Of a stretch of DNA of 47,325 nucleotides, positions 8,185 to 16,488 are shown piece after piece (the first letter of the stretch is position 1; each line of letters opens with the position of its first letter). The notes beneath the pieces are model-generated. The model was not told the DNA's origin and searched no databases. It was given only the letters and a program-made list of their open reading frames with translations. The stretch covers positions 1-47,325 of the forward strand of contig MHSR01000001.1 in NCBI GenBank assembly GCA_001822815.1, in the 5' to 3' direction. A program made the position numbers and the translations under genes. Source of the DNA: Candidatus Terrybacteria bacterium RIFCSPHIGHO2_01_FULL_43_35 (GTDB taxonomy: Bacteria > Patescibacteriota > Minisyncoccia > Terrybacterales > GWB1-40-14).

Positions 8185-9327
8185 ATGTCCGTAAGGATAT
8201 CCGATAGGCGTGATGAAGGCCCGCGTTTTATCCAGCGCGATATTAAGCGCCATAAAGCGCTAATCCACAAGAATTTGATGAAGCGCCTGCACGATTTGAT
8301 CGCTAATGAAGAAGTTATTTCCTCGGAAGGCAGCAGGAAAATACGTGTTAAAATCTCCACGCTTAAAGAGCCCCAATTCCGTTTTGGACATGCGCCTCAA
8401 GGGGTGGGTGAAGGCGGCGGCGTGCGGAAAGGCCAACAGCTTCCAGGTTCCCAGCCTGGCCAATCCCAAGGTAATGGACAGCAGGCTGGCAGTGAGCCAG
8501 GTGAAGAGATTTACGAAGAATACACGGTGGACGAAATTTTTGATGCCCTTATTGCCGATCTTAACTTGCCGGATCTTGAGCCCAAAGTTAAAGGCGCTCT
8601 CGAACTTGATCGGGTCAGTAAATCCAAGGGCACTCAGCCGCGCGGCAATATGTCGCGTCTGCACAGGCGCGCTTCAGCTAAGCGCAGAATTAAGCGTCGC
8701 ATTGCGCAAGGCGCCGTCTCCGCAGAACGTTTTCCATTCAGAGAAGAAGACCTGCGTTTTCGCAGGCGCGTGCGAGAACCACGCCCAGAATCAAACGCGG
8801 TTGTCATACTTGCGCGAGACGTTTCAGGTTCAATGAGTGACGAGAAGAAATATATTTCTAAGGCGATGTGCTGGTTAATAACAAAATGGGTGCGCAGAAA
8901 ATATACTAATGTTAAAACAGTTTTTATCGCGCATCACACCGAGGCCAGTGAGGTTAGTGAGAAAGAATTCTTTACGCGAGTTTCTTCTGGGGGCACGGCA
9001 ATTTCATCTGCCTATAAAGAAGCTAAGCGCATTATTGGCGAGAAGTACCAGCCGGCTTTTTGGGATGTTTATTTCGTGCACTGCTCAGACGGTGAAAACG
9101 AAGATAGAGATCGCGATCCGGCGCTCGAGGCTGCCGAAGCTTTACTTAAATTTGTAAAACTTTTTGGTTACGTCGAAATTAAAACAACCCAATCCTTTAT
9201 CGCCAAATTCAAAGAGTTAGCCGCGGCTTATCTTAATTTTTCAGCAGTCAGCATAAAAGAAAAAAACCAGGTGGCTAGAGCCTTTATAAATATGCTTTCG
9301 CATATAAATGATGGAGCTGAAGCATGA
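8185..9327 (+). CDS. yeaH: YeaH/YhbH (DUF444) von Willebrand A-domain protein
   Basis: A 380-aa protein of the DUF444 family. The N-terminus (RISDRRDEGPRFIQRDI) is typical, followed by a Gly/Gln-rich linker (about 70-105), a very basic stretch (158-198), and a vWA domain. The MIDAS motif is DVSGSMS, D212-S218, with the later Thr in SGGTA and the Asp in HCSDGENE. In E. coli YeaH is encoded next to the kinase YeaG and acts with it. The preceding spacer holds the prkA terminator. The stop overlaps the spoVR start by four bases (ATGA), which implies translational coupling. Confidence 0.93.
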   Translation: MSVRISDRRDEGPRFIQRDIKRHKALIHKNLMKRLHDLIANEEVISSEGSRKIRVKISTLKEPQFRFGHAPQGVGEGGGVRKGQQLPGSQPGQSQGNGQQAGSEPGEEIYEEYTVDEIFDALIADLNLPDLEPKVKGALELDRVSKSKGTQPRGNMSRLHRRASAKRRIKRRIAQGAVSAERFPFREEDLRFRRRVREPRPESNAVVILARDVSGSMSDEKKYISKAMCWLITKWVRRKYTNVKTVFIAHHTEASEVSEKEFFTRVSSGGTAISSAYKEAKRIIGEKYQPAFWDVYFVHCSDGENEDRDRDPALEAAEALLKFVKLFGYVEIKTTQSFIAKFKELAAAYLNFSAVSIKEKNQVARAFINMLSHINDGAEA

Positions 9328-10688
9328 GCCACAACTGGACGGTTGAAGAATTGTCGCATTGGGCCAACATTGTCGATGCAACAGCGCGATCTTTTGGGCT
9401 GCAGCCGCGCCAGATGGATTTTGTTATAGTTTCTCCCGATCGTCTAATCGAGATACAAGCCTATAACGCGCCTTTGGGGCATGCGCACTGGTCGCGCGGC
9501 AAAACCTTTCAGGTTTGGCAGACTATGCGCGATGTCAAAGGTGCCGGAGCCCTTGAAGTGGCCTTTAATGCCGATCCCTGCTTTGCGGCCCTAAGACCTG
9601 ATCAGAGTTTCGTGGCTCAATTGGTTATCATGGCGCATACCATTGCGCATAATGATTTTTTTGCCAATAATCGCTGGTTTGCCAAAACTTCACCAGATAC
9701 GATATTGAATCGTCTTGCCGAAAACAGAAAACTCGTCAACGCTTATATGAAACGCTATGGGGAAAAACAAGTCGAGAAAGTTCTTGATGCCGCACATGCC
9801 ATTGCCGTGCAAAGACCTTTGGTCGGCGGCCAAGATCGCGATTGGCTCTTGAGCTACATCATTGACTATTCGCCGTCTCTGCAGGATTGGCAGAAAGATC
9901 TTTGCCGAGTAGTAGAAAACGAAACCGACCACTTCATTTGGCAGTATGAAACCAAAATCATGAACGAAGGTTGGGCCAGTTTGTGGCAGAAACGTATCGT
10001 TAATGCTTTACCCATTACTGAGGAACAGCGCTTTGAAGCCAAGGACTGGTATGCGGCTATTACCAAGCGCGGCGCCTCTTCGGCTTTTGGCGAAGCCGTA
10101 AATCCGTATCATCTCGGCTTTGCCATATTTGAAGATCTCAAGAATCGCTGGGATGCTATGGCAGAAGGAAGTTTTATTTCCAATGAAGAAAATAACGATA
10201 ATGACGTTTGGGATGGTTTGAACGGAACAGATAAATTACTGCAGGTTCGCAGCCTATACCGTGATAGAAGGTTCTTACAGGATTTTCTTACCCAAGAAGT
10301 AGGCATACAACTTGGTCTATGGCGCTATGGTCCTAATGCACGAGGCTCTCAAATGGTGATTGTTACCGACACCATGGAAGAGGGATCTTTTGAGAATATA
10401 CGCAATGAACTTATGCGCGATTGCGGTCTGGGCTCTTTTCCTTCGGTATCGATTAAAGATACGAACTACAAGAATAGACATGAGTGGCTGTTTGTTCACA
10501 ACTGGGACGGTCGTGATTTGGACGTAAGTTATACCAGGCTAACGCTTATGGCCCTGTTTGATCTTCTTGGGCCGGTATGGCTTGAGACCAGAACACGCAA
10601 GCGCAATGCTCCTTACTTTTATTATTTTGATGGCGCCAGTTTCTTGTCTGGAGCCGAGGGCAGTTCGCGTTCTACTTTGCCCAGATAG
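9324..10688 (+). CDS. spoVR: SpoVR/YcgB family protein
   Basis: A 454-aa soluble protein of the SpoVR family (YcgB in E. coli). It begins WTVEELSHWANIVDATARSF and has the characteristic segments FQVWQTMRDVKGAG, HTIAHNDFFANN, and NEGWASLWQKR. SpoVR was first linked to the Bacillus spore cortex, but non-sporulating bacteria also carry it with PrkA and YeaH, so a spore role is not implied. The biochemical activity is unknown. It starts within the yeaH stop codon and ends just before a strong terminator, so the cluster finishes here. Confidence 0.93.
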   Translation: MSHNWTVEELSHWANIVDATARSFGLQPRQMDFVIVSPDRLIEIQAYNAPLGHAHWSRGKTFQVWQTMRDVKGAGALEVAFNADPCFAALRPDQSFVAQLVIMAHTIAHNDFFANNRWFAKTSPDTILNRLAENRKLVNAYMKRYGEKQVEKVLDAAHAIAVQRPLVGGQDRDWLLSYIIDYSPSLQDWQKDLCRVVENETDHFIWQYETKIMNEGWASLWQKRIVNALPITEEQRFEAKDWYAAITKRGASSAFGEAVNPYHLGFAIFEDLKNRWDAMAEGSFISNEENNDNDVWDGLNGTDKLLQVRSLYRDRRFLQDFLTQEVGIQLGLWRYGPNARGSQMVIVTDTMEEGSFENIRNELMRDCGLGSFPSVSIKDTNYKNRHEWLFVHNWDGRDLDVSYTRLTLMALFDLLGPVWLETRTRKRNAPYFYYFDGASFLSGAEGSSRSTLPR

Positions 10689-10701
10689 TAATTAGCCGAT
10701 T

Positions 10702-10730
10702 ATCCCGCAAAAAATGCGGGATTTTTTATT
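10702..10730 (+). terminator. Terminator after spoVR
   Basis: ATCCCGCA-AAAAA-TGCGGGAT followed by TTTTTATT, 13 bases after the spoVR stop. Confidence 0.88.
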
Positions 10731-10780
10731 CGTGAATTTGCCCTTTGCGTTGGACCATAGCATAGCGCATGTAGATTACA

Positions 10781-10786
10781 TATAAT
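10781..10786 (+). promoter_or_regulatory. -10 box of the glycosyltransferase gene
   Basis: TATAAT ends 7 bases before the ATG at 10794, so the mRNA would be leaderless or nearly so. No Shine-Dalgarno site is present. Confidence 0.6.
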
Positions 10787-10793
10787 TAAAATC

Positions 10794-12386
10794 ATGGCGT
10801 CCAACAGCACAAGTGAAGATATCATATCTAAAAAACCATATTTGTTCTGGGGCAAGGCTCCTGACATTCAAGATGCCGCAAGCCGCAAAGTGTGGCGTTT
10901 TATGGAAATGTTGCCAGGATTGCTCTCTTTCGGCACTATTTTTGTTTTGACAGCGCTCTCATTTTTACTCCCATGGGCCGTAGCCATATTCATAATACTT
11001 TTTGACTTAATATGGCTGATGAGGGTCCTGTCTTTGTCTTTGCATCTCATAATTTCTTATCGCAAAGTTAAGCGGTCCATGCGTACTAATTGGTTGGTTA
11101 AGCTGAAAGACATTGTCAATTACAATCCCAAGCTAGGTATAAGCGATTGGCATGATTTGTGGCATTTGGTGATTCTGCCCATGTATAAAGAGCCGAAAGA
11201 GGTTATTGAAGAAACTTTGACCGCTTTATCAAAAAGCGATTACCCAAAAGACAGATTATTGGTGGTTGTGGCTTGCGAAGAACGAGCGGGAGAGGATCAA
11301 TGGCAGATGGCCAATGCGGTTGCGGCTAACTTTAAAAGTTATTTTGCCGATCTTATTCTTACTAAGCATCCCGCAAATATAGTTGGAGAAATCGCCGGTA
11401 AGGGCTCCAATGAAACTTGGGCAGCCAGGGAAGCCGTTGGCTTGTTGATCCAACCTAAGGATATTGACCCGCGCAGGGTTATTGTTTCATCTTTTGATAT
11501 TGATACGCGCATTTATCCGCAATATTTTTCCTGCCTTACTTATACCTTTCTTATTACCAAAGATCCTCTGCATGTCAGCTATCAACCCATTCCTCTTTAT
11601 AACAATAATATTTGGGAGGCGCCGGCTTTCTCCAGACTTGTGGCAACTGGCAATACCATCTGGCAAATGATCCAGCAGGTGCGGCCAGAGCAAATGGAAA
11701 CTTTTTCATCGCACGCCATGAGTTTGGATTCGCTGATAAAAATAGGTTTTTGGAACACTAAAGTAGTTTCAGAGGATTCGTTGATTTTTTATCAGGCCTT
11801 TCTGGCGTTTGAAGGCCGTTATCGGGTTGTGCCGCTTTTTTATCCTGTATCTATGGATACTAATGTGGGCGAAAATTTTATTGACACCATCAGTAATGTT
11901 TATAGGCAGCAAAGAAGATGGGCCTATGGCGCAGAAAAAATACCGTATCTTTTCTACGGATTTTTAAAAACAAAGCAGATATCTTTAAAGAAAAAGATAT
12001 TCCATATGTGGGTCATATTGGATGGTTTTTGGTCTTGGGCTTGCGGAGCCATTCTTATTTTTATCTTCGGCTGGCTGCCACTCGTGGCCGGCGGCGAGCA
12101 TTTTCAGTCATCGGTATTGGCGACCAATCTACCCTATGTAACAAGTTTTATGCTTAATATTGCCCTGATTGGTATTGTCATCAATGGCGTTTTGGCCTTC
12201 TTACTTCTTCCGCCTCGACCAAAGTACGTTTCGCGTTTAGTTCCGGCATCAATAGTTTTGCAATGGTTTCTCTTGCCGGTAATAATTATAATTTTTGGCT
12301 CCTTGCCCGCTTTGGATGCGCAAGCACGATTGCTCTTCGGAAAATATATGGGTTTTTGGGTGACCCCAAAATCCAGGACCAAATAG
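10794..12386 (+). CDS. Membrane glycosyltransferase, family 2
   Basis: A 530-aa inner-membrane enzyme. Two hydrophobic segments (about 45-90) precede a cytoplasmic GT-A catalytic domain, and several helices follow (about 400-520). Motifs: VILPMYKEP near 127-134, the D-x-D pair at 235-237 (SFDIDT), acidic SED at 326-328, and QQRRW at 372-376. This D, DxD, ED, QxxRW set is typical of processive family-2 transferases that move a sugar from a nucleotide donor and often export the chain. The sugar and polymer are unknown. The gene has its own near-leaderless promoter and converges on recG with 2 bases between stops. Confidence 0.85.
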   Translation: MASNSTSEDIISKKPYLFWGKAPDIQDAASRKVWRFMEMLPGLLSFGTIFVLTALSFLLPWAVAIFIILFDLIWLMRVLSLSLHLIISYRKVKRSMRTNWLVKLKDIVNYNPKLGISDWHDLWHLVILPMYKEPKEVIEETLTALSKSDYPKDRLLVVVACEERAGEDQWQMANAVAANFKSYFADLILTKHPANIVGEIAGKGSNETWAAREAVGLLIQPKDIDPRRVIVSSFDIDTRIYPQYFSCLTYTFLITKDPLHVSYQPIPLYNNNIWEAPAFSRLVATGNTIWQMIQQVRPEQMETFSSHAMSLDSLIKIGFWNTKVVSEDSLIFYQAFLAFEGRYRVVPLFYPVSMDTNVGENFIDTISNVYRQQRRWAYGAEKIPYLFYGFLKTKQISLKKKIFHMWVILDGFWSWACGAILIFIFGWLPLVAGGEHFQSSVLATNLPYVTSFMLNIALIGIVINGVLAFLLLPPRPKYVSRLVPASIVLQWFLLPVIIIIFGSLPALDAQARLLFGKYMGFWVTPKSRTK

Positions 12387-12388
12387 CT

Positions 12389-14545
12389 TTAAGACAAATG
12401 TAAGTTTGCGCTTACGCGCGCAATTCTTTGGCCAAGTTCGGGATATTTTTTTATATTCGGATCTTCACGCAAAAATTCTTTGGCCGCCTCGCGAGAGCGC
12501 TCAATTAGATTTATGTCTTTGAGAGCTCGTGCGGTTATTTCTGACAAGCCGGATTGCTTCACGCCCAAAATGTCTCCCGGACCGCGTATTTCTAAATCTT
12601 GTTCGGCGAGTTCCGGTCCGGATGAAGATTTTTCAAATGCTTTTAGGCGCGCGGTTTTTCCGCCCTGCTCTACTACCAAAAAACATATCGATTCATGCTC
12701 GCCGCGGCCTATTCTTCCGCGGAGCTGGTGTAGTTGTGCCAAGCCGAATCTTTCCGCACCTTCAATAATCATAATCGTTGCATTGGGTATATCTATACCG
12801 ACTTCTATTACGGTTGTTGCGACCAGAATATTTATTTTTCCTTTTTTAAAATCAGACATAACCGCTTCTTTTTCTTGTGCTTTAAGCTGGCCGTGGAGCA
12901 AGCCGACTTTAAGTTCTGGAAATATATCTTTGGCTATTTTTTCATATTCAATTTCCGCGGCTTTGGCGGCTAGCTTTTCTGATTTTTTGACCAATGGATA
13001 GACTATAAAAGCCTGGCGGCCTTTTGTTATTTCTTGTTGAACTGTTTCGTAAACAAGACTTATATTTTCAATGGCCACAATTTCTGTTTTCACGGGTTTT
13101 CTGGATGACGGCAATTCGTTCATGGCCGACAAATCCAAATCCCCGAATATGGTCAAAGCAAGACTGCGGGGAATGGGCGTTGCGGTCATGGTTAAAAAAT
13201 GAGGGTTTATGGTATATGATCCGGCATTGAATTCTTGCTGTATCTTGTTTAAATTGGCCCGTTGCTCAACGCCAAAACGATGTTGTTCGTCAACCACGGC
13301 AAGCCCCAGTTTCCTGAATTTTAACGGTTCATTGGGCAATAGACTGCTTTTCGTTTTTGATTGGCCAAGGGCCCGTTTGCTTATTAAGGCATGCGTCCCT
13401 ACCAGAATATCTATTTCTCCAGCTTTTATTTCTTTGAATAGTTTTGGTTTGGAAATAGTTATGGCTGAAGCCGCAAGCCGTTTTGGCGTAACCTTGGATG
13501 TTGAGCCGGTGAACAGCGCAACGCGAATGTGAAATGGAACAAGTAAACGCGCCAGTTCTTTAAAATGCTGTTGCGCAAGAATTTCAGTAGGCGCCATTAT
13601 CACCGATTGATATCCTTGTTTGGCCGCATTCAGCATGGCCATGGCCGCTACCAAAGTTTTTCCGCTGCCTACCTCACCCATAATCAAACGATTCATCGGT
13701 GAAACTCCTTCCATATCCTTCAATACCTGAAAAGCCGATTTTCTTTGTGCTTCAGTCAATTCCCACGGCAGACGGGATAAGAAATCTCTTATTAAATCAA
13801 CGCCCATATAAATGGGCGGAGCTTTATGGTTTGCCATTCGCAGTTTGGATTGCAGAGTTGCGCATTCTATCAGAAACAATTCTTCAAAGCTTAAGCGCTT
13901 GATGGCTTTTTGTGCATCGGTTTTAGTTTGAGGTGCGTGTATAATCTGTATGGCCGTATTTATATCCAATAAATTTTCTTTTTTTAAGATTTCTTCCGGG
14001 ATTGTTTCGGAAATTGGTCCGATTTTTTTTAGCGCCTGGCCGATTATGTAGCGCAGCCAGCGGGATGTTACTCCTTCGGTTTCGGGATATATGGGCAGAA
14101 GACCCTTATTTTCTTTACTTGAGAGTTCGCCATCTATACCTTCCCAGAAGGTAACGCCTATATAATTTCCGTTTTTGGAAGCGCTGTATTTGCCCGAAGC
14201 CAGAATATACTTGCCTTCGCGTAGCCTATTTTCAAGCCATGGTTGGTTGAACCAAAGCAGTTTTACGTTGTCGGAGCCGTCGCTAAGCAGGGCTTCAAGT
14301 ATATGCATTCTTTTTTTCCAAGTTCGCGTACCTTTAACGGAAAGTATTTTCCCGGTAACGGTTACGGTTGAACCAGCTTGCAAGTTTTTAATAGGTGTGA
14401 TTTCTGAAAAATCTTCATATCTGCTGGGCACGTGCCATAAAAGATTCTGGATCGTATATAACCCAAGGCCGCGGCCAAGATTAGACGCAAAAGCAGGGGA
14501 TACGGTAGCGAGTTTTGTTATCGGATCACTTAAAGATAGGGGCAT
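12389..14545 (-). CDS. recG: ATP-dependent DNA helicase RecG
   Basis: A 718-aa helicase that reverses stalled forks and branch-migrates recombination intermediates. An N-terminal wedge/OB domain (HVPSRYEDFS; VTVTGKI) is followed by helicase motifs: Walker A GEVGSGKT, DEQHRFGVEQR (motif II), TMTATPIPRSL (motif III), and the C-terminal TRG-type region QLHQLRGRIGRG. The length agrees with a normal RecG (about 690-700 aa). It stands alone on the minus strand, converging with the glycosyltransferase gene. Confidence 0.95.
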   Translation of the reverse strand: MPLSLSDPITKLATVSPAFASNLGRGLGLYTIQNLLWHVPSRYEDFSEITPIKNLQAGSTVTVTGKILSVKGTRTWKKRMHILEALLSDGSDNVKLLWFNQPWLENRLREGKYILASGKYSASKNGNYIGVTFWEGIDGELSSKENKGLLPIYPETEGVTSRWLRYIIGQALKKIGPISETIPEEILKKENLLDINTAIQIIHAPQTKTDAQKAIKRLSFEELFLIECATLQSKLRMANHKAPPIYMGVDLIRDFLSRLPWELTEAQRKSAFQVLKDMEGVSPMNRLIMGEVGSGKTLVAAMAMLNAAKQGYQSVIMAPTEILAQQHFKELARLLVPFHIRVALFTGSTSKVTPKRLAASAITISKPKLFKEIKAGEIDILVGTHALISKRALGQSKTKSSLLPNEPLKFRKLGLAVVDEQHRFGVEQRANLNKIQQEFNAGSYTINPHFLTMTATPIPRSLALTIFGDLDLSAMNELPSSRKPVKTEIVAIENISLVYETVQQEITKGRQAFIVYPLVKKSEKLAAKAAEIEYEKIAKDIFPELKVGLLHGQLKAQEKEAVMSDFKKGKINILVATTVIEVGIDIPNATIMIIEGAERFGLAQLHQLRGRIGRGEHESICFLVVEQGGKTARLKAFEKSSSGPELAEQDLEIRGPGDILGVKQSGLSEITARALKDINLIERSREAAKEFLREDPNIKKYPELGQRIARVSANLHLS

Positions 14546-14692
14546 AATCTTACCTTAAACCCCCATGGGGTTCATTGGAAGGTTTTGTAAAATTAATTAT
14601 AAGATATCAAAATAGACAAAATTCGTCCCGAAGCCGCATTGGGACGAATAACCAAAATTTTGACTTTTGCATTTTGATTTTTGAATTTAGTT

Positions 14693-14767
14693 TGGTGCCC
14701 TCGAGAGGAATCGAACCCCTATTTGAAGCTCCGCAAGCTTCCGTCCTATCCGTTGAACGACGAGGGC
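14693..14767 (-). tRNA. tRNA-Arg(GCG), CCA encoded
   Basis: On the minus strand: acceptor GCCCTCG/CGAGGGC, anticodon stem GAAGC/GCTTC, loop TTGCGGA with anticodon GCG, T loop TTCGATT, discriminator A and an encoded CCA. GCG reads CGC (CGU by wobble); many bacteria use ACG instead. Confidence 0.93.
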
Positions 14768-14876
14768 GAGTTTGCTAGATAGCGCAAAGTTTAAAACGAA
14801 AAGCGTAAAAGAATAACTAATATTTTTAACTTTTAGTTTTCCCGCCAGTGACGGAGCACTTTAAGTTTATTATGTA

Positions 14877-15617
14877 TCAGAGGCCAAGAAACCTTGCAAG
14901 CGTATCGGTTATAGAAAGTTGTTGTTCTTCTTCTTTCAAAAAATCAATTAATATGGCTCTAATCTTGTTGGGATCCGTATCACCAAGCGGTATGAATATC
15001 AGGGGCATAAAAGATTTTTTTGAGCGCAAGGCTATTTCTTTCATTTCGGGCGGATGATAGAAAATCCAAAAAGCAGTCAGGTCGTCAAACGAAAATAATT
15101 TTTTGGCAGCATAAACTCCTTGCGGCGTGATGGCAAAAGTTATCGTGCGCGGATGTTTAAAGAATGTAATCAGCACGGTAAACGTGCCGATTAAGCTTAC
15201 CAAAACGCTGGTGAAGCTTTTTAAGATAAAGTAGGAGATTAAAGCTAAAACCGAACCGATACCCAATACGGCGGGCGCCCATATATTTTTGTCTTTTTCG
15301 TGATAAGCGTATTCGGGCGCAAGCCAATCCATTAATGCATCCGGATGTTTTATTATTTCCGGTTCTCTTTTCGTTTCTTTAACCTCAACCGGCGTGGCGG
15401 CTTTTGAGTCGCTTTCTTCTTGCGGTTCAGATTTTTCTTCTTTTACCTGTGGAAGTTTAAACGGCAATATCGGCGCTTCTTTTTGTTGTGGCAAAGGGTT
15501 GGTTTGTGTTGCCGACGCAAGTTTTGTTTCAAGCGGCGTTGAATCTGCGGGCGTTTTTGCAGGAAGAGGCTTTATATTCCGCAGATCAACGACATTTTTG
15601 GGTAGGTTGTCTGGCAT
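14877..15617 (-). CDS. Unidentified membrane protein, disordered N-terminus
   Basis: A 246-aa protein. Residues 1-90 are Pro/Glu/Lys-rich and probably unstructured. They are followed by a short motif (DALMDWLAPEYAYHEKD) and two adjacent membrane helices (about 112-150). The C-terminal part resembles a PH-like cytoplasmic domain (TFAITPQGVYAAKKLFSFDDLTAFW...). I recognise it only as a type common in Patescibacteria and cannot give a function. It lies between tRNA-Arg and tRNA-Ser on the same strand and has no clear ribosome binding site. Confidence 0.75.
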   Translation of the reverse strand: MPDNLPKNVVDLRNIKPLPAKTPADSTPLETKLASATQTNPLPQQKEAPILPFKLPQVKEEKSEPQEESDSKAATPVEVKETKREPEIIKHPDALMDWLAPEYAYHEKDKNIWAPAVLGIGSVLALISYFILKSFTSVLVSLIGTFTVLITFFKHPRTITFAITPQGVYAAKKLFSFDDLTAFWIFYHPPEMKEIALRSKKSFMPLIFIPLGDTDPNKIRAILIDFLKEEEQQLSITDTLARFLGL

Positions 15618-15682
15618 AAATATTATTTAATTACAGGGACGCTTAGTTTCATGGCTACCACCACATTCATATATGTCATAAG

Positions 15683-15769
15683 CGGAGAGGGTGGGATTCG
15701 AACCCACGAACCCCTTTCGGAGTTAACGCCTTAGCACGGCGCCGCTTTCGGCCACTCAGCCACCTCTCC
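15683..15769 (-). tRNA. tRNA-Ser(GCT) with extended flanking stem
   Basis: On the minus strand: an 87-nt class II tRNA with acceptor GGAGAGG/CCTCTCC, anticodon loop GTGCTAA (anticodon GCT), a long variable arm (TTAACTCCGAAAGGGGTT region), T loop TTCGAAT and discriminator G. The ten bases on each side are also perfectly complementary, which lengthens the acceptor stem in the precursor to 17 bp. CCA is not encoded. Confidence 0.94.
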
Positions 15770-15819
15770 GCTTATGACACAAAGTTATTGTAGAACCTAT
15801 CCAATCACCGTTACTCGTT

Positions 15820-16113
15820 TTATTTATCCGCATCAGGATAAACATCTTTGTTTTTGTCTATCTGTTCATCTTCGTATGGCGCAGCGAGTCGACGGTAAAA
15901 TTCCTGTTTAACGTTTTCTAATACTCCGGTGATACGCGCGATATGCCTATATCGATGCTCCGGCATTATGGCTATTAGCAATTTAGTTATTACATAATTA
16001 AACAATCCTTCATAATTTCCATCGTTTGCCACAGTTCGTTCTTTTACTGCTTGCGCCAGTACATTGATTTTCTCATCTAAATAATCTCTGTCTTCTTGAG
16101 GAATATATGGCAT
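15820..16113 (-). CDS. Unidentified 97-aa soluble protein
   Basis: It begins MPYIPQEDRDYLDEKINVLA and has a central segment LFNYVITKLLIAI with a conserved-looking NYVIT core, then an acidic C-terminus. No membrane segment or signal is present; it is predicted all-helical. I recall similar small proteins starting MPYIPQ(E/D)xR in other Patescibacteria and phages (a DUF6899-like family), but this is memory and not a search result. The role is unknown. It lies between the two tRNA-Ser genes. Confidence 0.75.
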   Translation of the reverse strand: MPYIPQEDRDYLDEKINVLAQAVKERTVANDGNYEGLFNYVITKLLIAIMPEHRYRHIARITGVLENVKQEFYRRLAAPYEDEQIDKNKDVYPDADK

Positions 16114-16303
16114 GTGCCGAAGTTGCCCGCGCCATGCGCTGATGCAACTTTGTGCATCTCGAGCTCAACGAGGGAATACATTATTTTTCATTTTTAGCTT
16201 TTACTTTTTAATTTATCTAACTCTTTTACCTTATAATAGCTCGACTAAACGGTCAAACATTTTAACTTGCCCACGTTATAACCCAGTGATAATCTATTCA
16301 CAT

Positions 16304-16393
16304 GGAGGGGTGCCTGAGTGGTTGAAAGGGACAGTCTTGAAAACTGTTATACCCGCAAGGGTATCGCGAGTTCGAATCTCGCCCCCTCCGCCA
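16304..16393 (+). tRNA. tRNA-Ser(TGA), CCA encoded
   Basis: Class II tRNA: acceptor GGAGGGG/CCCCTCC, anticodon stem ACAGT/ACTGT with loop CTTGAAA (anticodon TGA), long variable arm TACCCGCAAGGGTA, T arm GCGAG-TTCGAAT-CTCGC, discriminator G, then encoded CCA. Confidence 0.95.
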
Positions 16394-16417
16394 ATAAAAA
16401 TCGAAGTTTATTTAAAG

Positions 16418-16474
16418 TTGCAAAAAGAACATCCAAAGAGTAGTATTTAATTTGGATGTTCTTTGAATTTGCAA
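16418..16474 (+). repeat. Long inverted repeat before the 282-aa gene
   Basis: AAAGAACATCCAAA and TTTGGATGTTCTTT are complementary, and flanking TTGCAAA / TTTGCAA extends the stem with a small bulge. It ends about 15 bases before the downstream ATG. There is no T-tract, so it is more like a leader hairpin than a terminator, though it could end the tRNA-Ser transcript. Confidence 0.6.
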
Positions 16475-16488
16475 GGGGAGTTAACCTA

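Noticed and set aside
9324-10688. SpoVR as evidence of sporulation
   Set aside because: SpoVR/YcgB occurs with PrkA and YeaH in many non-sporulating bacteria; no other spore gene is present.
14575-14778. 67-aa ORF across 14.6-14.8 kb
   Set aside because: It is the reverse of tRNA-Arg (RGIEPLFEAPQASV is a typical translated tRNA) plus A/T spacer.
16112-16450. 112-aa plus-strand ORF with residues like GGVPEWLKG...RVRISPPPP
   Set aside because: This is tRNA-Ser(TGA) translated in one frame together with flanking spacer; it is not a protein gene.
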